Positions 57,556-64,000 of a stretch of 64,000 nucleotides of DNA are shown piece by piece. The translations under genes and the position numbers were made by a program. The DNA lies in NCBI GenBank assembly GCA_025056965.1, contig JANWVF010000107.1, positions 23,838-87,837 on the forward strand, in the 5' to 3' direction. This stretch comes from Thermoflexales bacterium (GTDB lineage: Bacteria; Chloroflexota; Anaerolineae; J036; Brachytrichaceae). The notes beneath the pieces are model-generated. The model was not told the origin of the DNA and made no database searches. It worked only from the letters and a program-made list of their open reading frames with translations. Each line of letters opens with the position of its first letter. Position 1 is the stretch's first letter.

Positions 57556-57894
57556 TTAGAAGAGTTTGAGCGCGGCTTCGGCAGTGTCGGCGATGTCAAA
57601 GACGCGATCGAATTTGGTCAGGTTGAGGATGCGCCGAGCAGCTTCGATTCGTGGCCATACTAGTTTGACGTCGCCGCCTGCCTGACGCGTGCGCTTGAGA
57701 ATGCTCACCAATACAGCCATACCGGATGAATCCAGGAAGGGCACCTCCGAAAGGTCAATCACAAAATTGGCTGCGCCACTTTCAAACAGTTGCATGAGCT
57801 GTTGACGCAACTCGGCAGCGTTGACCACGTCAACGCGCTCCTGAGGAGCAACGATCGTGACGCGCAGAACATGTTCACATATCACGAGCTTCAT
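57556..57894 (-). CDS. STAS-domain anti-sigma factor antagonist (RsbV-like)
   Basis: FVIDLSEVPFLDSSGMAVLVSILKRTRQAGGDVKLVW. Confidence 0.9.
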   Translation of the reverse strand: MKLVICEHVLRVTIVAPQERVDVVNAAELRQQLMQLFESGAANFVIDLSEVPFLDSSGMAVLVSILKRTRQAGGDVKLVWPRIEAARRILNLTKFDRVFDIADTAEAALKLF

Positions 57895-57919
57895 TGCCTC
57901 AAACCTCTTCTTCGTTCGG

Positions 57920-58396
57920 CTAAAGTCGTTTGAGCAGTTGCCAGAGATTGCCCCGTTCGTCGCAGCGGTAATGCAGTTCATCTAGGAGCGCTCTGGCAAG
58001 GAAGAGGCCGTAACCACCTTCCTGGGGCTGATCGAAATCTGGCACGGCCGCCGATTGCGAGTCGAATGGTCGTCCCTGGTCACGTAGTTCTATCTGAATG
58101 ACCAAGCGCGGTGTGTGAGATATACGGAGCAAGACAGCGATTGTGCCGTCATCTCGTCCGGCATAGGCATGTCTAACAATGTTGGTGCAAATCTCGTGTG
58201 CAGCGAGCTGCACGTTGTAAACGTTGAATTCGTCAGCGCCTGCCCGGATCAGCAAATTACTGACGGCGGAGTCAATGACTCGCACAGCGGCGAAGGTAGC
58301 CGGTGCAATGAATTCGACGGTGCTTTCGGTGTTTGCTGCAGGCTCTCCGTCTTCGTGGGTCAGTCTGTCCTTGTCCATGAGCGCCTTTATCAGCAT
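57920..58396 (-). CDS. ATP-binding anti-sigma regulatory factor (RsbW-like)
   Basis: AAHEICTNIVRHAYAGRDDGTIAVLLRI (N-box), RDQGRPFD, GGYGLFLARALLDELHY (G-box). Confidence 0.9.
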   Translation of the reverse strand: MLIKALMDKDRLTHEDGEPAANTESTVEFIAPATFAAVRVIDSAVSNLLIRAGADEFNVYNVQLAAHEICTNIVRHAYAGRDDGTIAVLLRISHTPRLVIQIELRDQGRPFDSQSAAVPDFDQPQEGGYGLFLARALLDELHYRCDERGNLWQLLKRL

Positions 58397-59913
58397 GCTT
58401 TCAAGACGACTACGGTCTGATCGTCATCCTGAATATCGTCGCTGTTGAAATGGGCCACAGCAGCCAGCAATCCATCGGCGATCTCTTTGGGCGAAGCCGT
58501 TGATAGCAGATCCACTTGATGGAGCAGTCGGTCTATGCCGAAAAGTTCCCCTTTCTTGTTCCGTTCCTCGTTGAGCCCGTCGGTCGCCACTGTCAGGACA
58601 TCGCCACGTTGAAACGGGATGCTCTCATCCTGCCAAAGCGGAATGGGGAGGACACCGATAGGAGGCCCATCGGCTCCCAGCAAACGTGCTGCGCGGCCGT
58701 TGGGGCGAAGGATGACCGGCGAATGCCCGGCGTTAGCGATGGTGAGCAGCCTCTTCGCCGGGTCGTACTGGCAGACGCAGACGGTAGCCATCATGCCGAC
58801 TTTGGTGAAGTCGTCGTATAGGTGTTCGTTGGCTTGCGCAAGGATTGCGGCTGGCGTGATGATGTTGTGCAGCGCGCTGCTGCGCAAGTTCGTTCGTGTC
58901 ATGGCCATTAAGAGTGCGGCAGAGAGACCCTTGCCCGATACATCGCCTACGACGAAAGTGAAAGGCCGGCTCGTCACACCACTGGGGGCAATGTAGTCGA
59001 AGAAATCGCCGCCCACCTGGAGCGCAGGCCGCAAAGCACCGTAGATGTCAAGCCCAGCGATGGTCGGCGATCGTTGTGGCAATAGGCCGAGCTGCACCCT
59101 GCGCGCCAGTTCCATCTCAGTTTGCAATCGCGCCTGAGCGACTAGTTGCTCATGCAGAAGAGCGATCTCGAGTTGGGCGCCGGCTTGTTCCGTGATCGAG
59201 CGCGCTAGTTTCAGGTCGGGTGATAGGTCGGATGCCGGCCGGTTTAACCAAAGTCCAAGTACTGCAACGATCTCGCGTCGCTCGCGGAGCGGGAGAGGCG
59301 CGACGAAGAGGTTGCCTGTGCCATTCGTAGGGCTGAACGAGAATTCTGCGCTACTCAGCAAAAGCTCACTGCCGACCCGTCGCACGCGTTCGAAGAGAGC
59401 GATCAGGTATGGCTCGGGAATCGTTAGACCGGGAGAGCATACGACCTTGAGCGGTGTCGTCAACACGACGAACGCAGCGTCGGCTTTCACTAAGCGCATC
59501 GCCTGTTTCACCAGGCGATAGAGCAGGCGGTCAATATCTAACCGATCAGAATCTGGTTCGTTCAGCTCACACAATGCGAGTAGTTGGTCCTCCGTTTCGG
59601 CGAGCGCGTCCGCCAAGCTCTCCACTTCGCCCTCTAAGATGGTCAGGGAGGCTAGCAGTGCCGCGTCGGCTTGCAGACGGGCTAGCGCTGCATCACCCTT
59701 AACACCGCTAACGCGTAGCTCTCCCAGCCAAGCGCCGGTGTCGTCTATGATTGGTGCCATCAGCCCAGCGGAGTGTGGCGGCGGTTGGGCCGGCCAGCAA
59801 GCTAACAATTGTTCACCTTGCCACAAACTGAAGCTCGCTGCGCCGTTGACCAACCACGCTGTTGCGAGGGTTTGAAGCAGAGGAACTCGGTTAGCAAGAG
59901 ACGTAGACGCCAT
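58390..59913 (-). CDS. PP2C/SpoIIE-type serine phosphatase with GAF-like domain (RsbU-like)
   Basis: LARRVQLGLLPQRSPTIAGLDIYGALRPALQVGGDFFDYI; FVVGDVSGKGLSAALLMAMTRTNLR; TVATDGLNEERNKKGELFG. Confidence 0.93.
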   Translation of the reverse strand: MASTSLANRVPLLQTLATAWLVNGAASFSLWQGEQLLACWPAQPPPHSAGLMAPIIDDTGAWLGELRVSGVKGDAALARLQADAALLASLTILEGEVESLADALAETEDQLLALCELNEPDSDRLDIDRLLYRLVKQAMRLVKADAAFVVLTTPLKVVCSPGLTIPEPYLIALFERVRRVGSELLLSSAEFSFSPTNGTGNLFVAPLPLRERREIVAVLGLWLNRPASDLSPDLKLARSITEQAGAQLEIALLHEQLVAQARLQTEMELARRVQLGLLPQRSPTIAGLDIYGALRPALQVGGDFFDYIAPSGVTSRPFTFVVGDVSGKGLSAALLMAMTRTNLRSSALHNIITPAAILAQANEHLYDDFTKVGMMATVCVCQYDPAKRLLTIANAGHSPVILRPNGRAARLLGADGPPIGVLPIPLWQDESIPFQRGDVLTVATDGLNEERNKKGELFGIDRLLHQVDLLSTASPKEIADGLLAAVAHFNSDDIQDDDQTVVVLKAC

Positions 59914-59920
59914 CTTCGGG

Positions 59921-60280
59921 TCAAGCAGCGAGCGCAGTCGTCGCCTCTTCGACAGAAACCATGATTTTGAAAGCGCGATCCAGGCGGGTAAGCTCGAAGA
60001 TGATGCGCACCGGCTGTTGCAAGTTGCAGAGAATCTGGTCGGCGCCGTGCTCTCGACAGTATTTCATGCCTTGCACTAAGCAAGCGAGGCCACTGGAGTC
60101 GATGAAGTTGACTCCACCGAGATCTATGACAACATGACCCTTCGTTCGATTTGTGGCCTGCATCAATGCTTGGCGCACCTGCGGCACTTCATGAGCATCG
60201 AAACGTCCTGACAAACCGACAACCGCAATTGTCTGATCGCTTTTAGACATGGGCTTGACCTCTCGCATGCTGATTTGCAT
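59921..60280 (-). CDS. STAS-domain anti-sigma factor antagonist
   Basis: GHVVIDLGGVNFIDSSGLACLVQGMKYCREHGADQILCNL; AAGGAGG upstream. Confidence 0.9.
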   Translation of the reverse strand: MQISMREVKPMSKSDQTIAVVGLSGRFDAHEVPQVRQALMQATNRTKGHVVIDLGGVNFIDSSGLACLVQGMKYCREHGADQILCNLQQPVRIIFELTRLDRAFKIMVSVEEATTALAA

Positions 60281-60299
60281 AGATGTCGTTTCCTCCTTA

Positions 60300-61532
60300 T
60301 TAAGTAGCGGGCAAACGGCGTGCAGTGCCCGTTTGCCGCCGCGCAATCAGGGTCTCGAAATGCAGCAGATACCAGTCCACGACTTCGGCAATCGGCAAAC
60401 CGCGTGAAGCCCTCCAGTTTTGCTGGCCCAGCGCGCGACGGCGCTCAGGGTCGTCAATAACCCTGGCGATGGCGGTGGCTAGGCTGTGCGGGTTGCCGGG
60501 CTCGAAAAACTCGCCGCTGTAGCCTTCTTCAGCGATCACTTCGGCGAGATCACCGATGTAGGGGAGGACCGCCGCTTTGCCATAGTCACCGGCTTGGTGC
60601 AGCACGCCCGAACTGCCGGTAGTGCTCGTATAGGGGAAGACAACCACTGCGGCCTCGCCAAAGATGCGTGGGACGTCTTGTTCGGCCACGTAGCCGGTAT
60701 ATCGGATGTTGGGGACATCGGCGTAGCGCCGACGTACGCTTTCTAAATAGCCCGGTGCATTCGGGCTGTCAGTGCCTGCAATGACGAGTTCTAGCGGTGG
60801 TCGGCTGTCGTCTTGCAATAACTTGAAAGCTTCAATTAGCGTCTCTACCTTCTTGTAAGTGCCGAACTTGCCGAACGCCAAGATCTTGATAGGGCCAGGG
60901 GGGAGTTCGAACGAAGGCTGAGGGGTGTCCTCGAACGCCCCATGTGGGGCGAGCAACACGTTAGTGGCTTTGTACTTGGATTCCAGAATCTCGACGTATT
61001 TAGGGATCGTCACCGCTACCATATCGGCCTTCAAAAGCAGACGGGTCACCTGGGTGCCAAAGAAACGCATCACCGACTCGACGAATGCGTTGCCAGCAAA
61101 ACCAGCGCTGCGCAGGTTGATCGTCTCCATGATGTTGTGCAGGAGCACGATGGTGGGGTAGCCTGCGCGCTTGATGAGGTAGGGTGCCGTCAGACCGAGC
61201 GTAGCAGCGACTTTTCGATTACCGAAGGTGGCGAATTGGATGTTGAACAGCACAGCATCCGGATCCGTCTGCTGCACAGCAGCGCGAATGCGAAGGGCAT
61301 TGTCTTTAGCGCCAAAAGCCCAGCAAGGGATCACCCTCACTGGCGCATGACCTTGGCGCGGCTCCAAGTAGTATGTCTGCCCTTGCGGTAGCGCGTCGGG
61401 GAGCAGAATGACCTCGCCAACTTCCTCCTTTTGGCGCAGGAATCGTACGAAGTGATAGGCATATTCGTTCAGCGAGCCTTTGCCCGGTGGATGAGTGGTG
61501 ATGATGGCTAGACGAAGTTTAGGCGTTGGCAT
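60300..61532 (-). CDS. Glycosyltransferase family 4-like protein
   Basis: RLAIITTHPPGKGSLNEYAYHFVRFLR, KILAFGKFGTYKKVETLIEAFKLL, FPYTSTTGSSGVLHQAGDYGKAAVLPYIGDLAEVI. Confidence 0.9.
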   Translation of the reverse strand: MPTPKLRLAIITTHPPGKGSLNEYAYHFVRFLRQKEEVGEVILLPDALPQGQTYYLEPRQGHAPVRVIPCWAFGAKDNALRIRAAVQQTDPDAVLFNIQFATFGNRKVAATLGLTAPYLIKRAGYPTIVLLHNIMETINLRSAGFAGNAFVESVMRFFGTQVTRLLLKADMVAVTIPKYVEILESKYKATNVLLAPHGAFEDTPQPSFELPPGPIKILAFGKFGTYKKVETLIEAFKLLQDDSRPPLELVIAGTDSPNAPGYLESVRRRYADVPNIRYTGYVAEQDVPRIFGEAAVVVFPYTSTTGSSGVLHQAGDYGKAAVLPYIGDLAEVIAEEGYSGEFFEPGNPHSLATAIARVIDDPERRRALGQQNWRASRGLPIAEVVDWYLLHFETLIARRQTGTARRLPAT

Positions 61533-62286
61533 AGATGCCCCTCAGATCGTTCAGCTTGATCCTGACCAGGTCACGCAGAAAGCGTTGAGCTTCTTTGGTT
61601 GGATCAAGTTTGGAGCCGGGCGCGTCCACCCAGGCAATCGGAACCTCGACGATGCGGTAGCCGAGTTTGTTCGCTAGGTAGAGGATTTCTAGATCGAAGG
61701 AGAATCCGCTGATCGTCTGAGCGCGAAAGAGACGTTGCGCGGCATCCCGGGTGAACATCTTGAAGCCGCACTGGGTATCGTGAGCACCGGTAGAGAAGAC
61801 GCTGGCAACGATCCAGCGGAGGCCGTTGCTCATGATGCGACGCACCAAGCTCTTATTCGCTTCCTCGGCCCCTCGAGCTGCGCGTGAGCCGATCGCAACG
61901 TCGTATCCCTCGTTGATTTTCTCCAGCAGCTTGCCGATCTCTTCGATGGGCGTGCTATTGTCGGCGTCGTCGAAGAGCACGACTTTGCCTCGTGCTGCCA
62001 GCATGCCGCGTCGGACTGCGCTTCCCTTGCCCTCGTTTCTTTGTGCGCGCAACACGCGAAGGTTGGCGAATCCCAGCTCTTCGACGACCTGGACAGTGCG
62101 ATCCTTCGAGCCGTCGTCAGAAACGATCAGTTCCCAGGGAATGCCCAGGCTTGAGACGTGTGAAGCAATTGCGCCGATCGTCGGAACGATGCGTGCTTCC
62201 TCGTTATAAGCCGGGATCACAATAGAGAGAGCCGGCTGCTCCTCGATCGGAGTCGTCTTCCAGCGCTGATAATCCTCGTACGACAT
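61519..62286 (-). CDS. Glycosyltransferase family 2 (dolichyl-phosphate glucosyltransferase-like)
   Basis: LSIVIPAYNEEARIVPTIGAI, ELIVSDDGSKDRT, KVVLFDDADNSTPIEEI. Confidence 0.92.
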   Translation of the reverse strand: MSYEDYQRWKTTPIEEQPALSIVIPAYNEEARIVPTIGAIASHVSSLGIPWELIVSDDGSKDRTVQVVEELGFANLRVLRAQRNEGKGSAVRRGMLAARGKVVLFDDADNSTPIEEIGKLLEKINEGYDVAIGSRAARGAEEANKSLVRRIMSNGLRWIVASVFSTGAHDTQCGFKMFTRDAAQRLFRAQTISGFSFDLEILYLANKLGYRIVEVPIAWVDAPGSKLDPTKEAQRFLRDLVRIKLNDLRGIYANA

Positions 62287-62581
62287 AATCGCCCAGCTGG
62301 TGTGACGTGAGAACCTAACGTGTTCAACCAGTTAGGACGGCTAGGGTGTGGAAATGACTACGGTCACTCAGAGAGAACGCATTGCTCTGTAAGTGATCGC
62401 TAAATGGTTGGCGTGCTAAGGAGACAAGCTGCTATGTAAGCCAGATACGTTCTAGGTTGGCGAGCTGTGAAAGGGCATCCCGTATGTTCCTTATACGGGT
62501 TGGACCTGGCTCGTTGTGCACTAAGTTCTAAGCTGTCATCGCGCTATGCTGTGCTATACTGTTTTAAACAACTGAATACGT

Positions 62582-62721
62582 CGAGGTGACCCGATGCCTG
62601 CGCGAAGCGCGGGCTGAAAAGCTCGGAAGCTAGGGCTTAAAAGTGGAAGCCGGTGCAAGTCCGGCGCTGTGCCGCAACTGTAAGTGCGCCGCTGAGCGCA
62701 CGAGCCAGGACGCTTGCCTCG
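62582..62721 (+). ncRNA. Cobalamin riboswitch (B12-box containing)
   Basis: CGAGG...AAGTGGAAGCCGGTGCAAGTCCGGCGCTGTGCCGCAACTGTAAGTGCG...CGAGCCAGGACGCTTGCCTCG; closing P1 CGAGG/CCTCG. Confidence 0.92.
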
Positions 62722-62813
62722 ATGAGCGTTGCATTACCTTCTCGTGATCAAGGAGGTGGAGCATGACCAATGCACCGTGAGTCTGGTGTGTGACTCGGTC
62801 GAGCGACATTATC

Positions 62814-62837
62814 ACCCCCGTCTGAGAAGGCGGGGGT
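62814..62837 (+). terminator. Intrinsic terminator downstream of the cobalamin riboswitch
   Basis: ACCCCCGTCT-GAGA-AGGCGGGGGT then TTCGTTT. Confidence 0.82.
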
Positions 62838-62915
62838 TTCGTTTGATATGCACTGTGCCATCCGCCGGCGCGCTCAACAGAGCGCGCGTTGAATGACCTG
62901 AGTTATCACTCAACC

Positions 62916-64000
62916 ATGTCACACACTGACAAGACAACCCAATCGTTCTATCGCCTTTTTGCGACCACGCTGCTGGCTGCGGCGCTGACCGCCTGTGCTG
63001 TGCCCGTGCCGCCAATGCCAACCGCAGCACCCGCACAGCCCACACCGACGACTGCGCCGGAACCCACGGCTACGCCTGAACCAACCGCCACACCTCAGCC
63101 GACCGCCACGCCTGCGCCAGTCGTAGAGGCCCCGACCACCAACATCACCGATGGCTGCGTCGAGACCTACAGCCCCGACGTGGATTACTTCCCGGAGAAG
63201 ATCACCATCGAGGATGCCACCGGCTTTGTGGTGGAATACTTCAAGAACTACAAAGTCGTCACCGTGCTCAACCCCTGGCGCGGGGCCGAGCAGCAGTTCA
63301 AATACGTCATCGTGCAGTGCGGCACGCCTGCACCAACCGACGTCGGTGATGCCCTGGTGATCGAGGCGCCGGTCAAGGACGTGATCGCCATGAGCACCAC
63401 GCATCTGCCGCACTTGGAGAAGCTGGATGTGCTCGACCGGCTGCTGGGCACGGACAGTTTCTTGTATGTGAACAATCCCAAGGTGCGCACGCTGATCGAG
63501 GCCGGCGCGCTGGTCGAGATCGGCAGCGGTGCCGAGGTCAACATCGAGAAGACCATCGAAGCTCAGCCCGACTTGGTGATGACCTACGGTGTCGGTGACC
63601 CCCAATACGACGCGCATCCCAAGCTGCTCGAAGCCAAGATCCCAACCGTGCTGAACGCTGAATACATGGAGGGCACGCCGCTGGGCCGCGCCGAGTGGAT
63701 CAAGTTCACGGCGCTGTTCTTCAACAAGGAGGCCAAGGCCCAGGAAGAATACGCCGCTATGAAGCAGCGCTACCAGGCCGTGGCCGAGAAAGTGAAGGCC
63801 GCGACGACCAAGCCTACCGTCATCTCCGGCATGGCCAGCAAGGACAAGTGGCGCGTGCCCGGCGGCGGCAGCTATGCGGCGCGGCTCATCATAGATGCCG
63901 GTGGTGCATACCTCTTCGCCGATGACACCAGCGCCGGCAGCCTCTCGCTCACTTTCGAAGAGGTGTACGACAAAGCCGTCAAGGCGGACGTGTGGCTGCT
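62916..64000 (+). CDS. ABC transporter substrate-binding lipoprotein (BtuF/periplasmic B12-binding-like), 3' end beyond window
   Basis: Open from ATG TCACACACT to window end (missing from ORF track, no stop). Lipobox LLAAALTAC, Pro/Thr linker, then DVIAMSTTHLPHLEKLDVLDRLLGTDSFLYVNNPKV ... PDLVMTYGVGDP. Confidence 0.88.
   Translation, partial: MSHTDKTTQSFYRLFATTLLAAALTACAVPVPPMPTAAPAQPTPTTAPEPTATPEPTATPQPTATPAPVVEAPTTNITDGCVETYSPDVDYFPEKITIEDATGFVVEYFKNYKVVTVLNPWRGAEQQFKYVIVQCGTPAPTDVGDALVIEAPVKDVIAMSTTHLPHLEKLDVLDRLLGTDSFLYVNNPKVRTLIEAGALVEIGSGAEVNIEKTIEAQPDLVMTYGVGDPQYDAHPKLLEAKIPTVLNAEYMEGTPLGRAEWIKFTALFFNKEAKAQEEYAAMKQRYQAVAEKVKAATTKPTVISGMASKDKWRVPGGGSYAARLIIDAGGAYLFADDTSAGSLSLTFEEVYDKAVKADVWL

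Noticed and set aside
63010-63125. Low-complexity CCNACC-type repeats
   Set aside because: Simple Pro/Thr-rich lipoprotein linker coding sequence; one-sided, no inverse array.

Overview
The window is about 64 kb of GC-rich bacterial chromosome. Protein families and operon style suggest Chloroflexota, but this is inference. No rRNA, tRNA or CRISPR array was recognised. From left to right: the 3' part of a class II (B12) ribonucleotide reductase carrying the C-terminal end of an intein; histidine phosphatase; MeaB; a DUF1501 / secreted propeller-like / DUF1800 trio; SOD; ferredoxin; PhoU; a fused 2Fe-2S plus molybdopterin oxidoreductase. Next comes an AT-richer accessory patch with a STAND (NB-ARC)-TPR NTPase and a small membrane partner. 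A large minus-strand branched-chain amino-acid supercluster follows (ilvB-ilvN-ilvC-leuA-leuC-leuD-cimA), interrupted at most junctions by accessory genes. After it are LysM proteins, a DEAD helicase with an embedded HNH, and a hybrid histidine kinase. The right end holds an exopolysaccharide-type cluster with an RsbU/V/W-like partner-switching module, including a flippase fused to HATPase-like segments, then a cobalamin riboswitch and a BtuF-like lipoprotein. The most unusual signals are: (1) four inverted arrays of short tandem units (7-9 nt). Two bracket degenerate four-helix-bundle (S23/IVS-like) ORFs in ilv operon junctions, and two are ORF-less hairpins inserted in frame in one helicase gene. 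(2) Two unannotated near-leaderless attenuator peptides: Leu/Val-rich before ilvB and Ile-rich before cimA, each followed by a terminator. (3) A STAND NTPase / membrane protein pair sharing a repeat motif. (4) The HATPase-flippase fusion inside a partner-switching locus. All calls come from reading the sequence; no searches were run.
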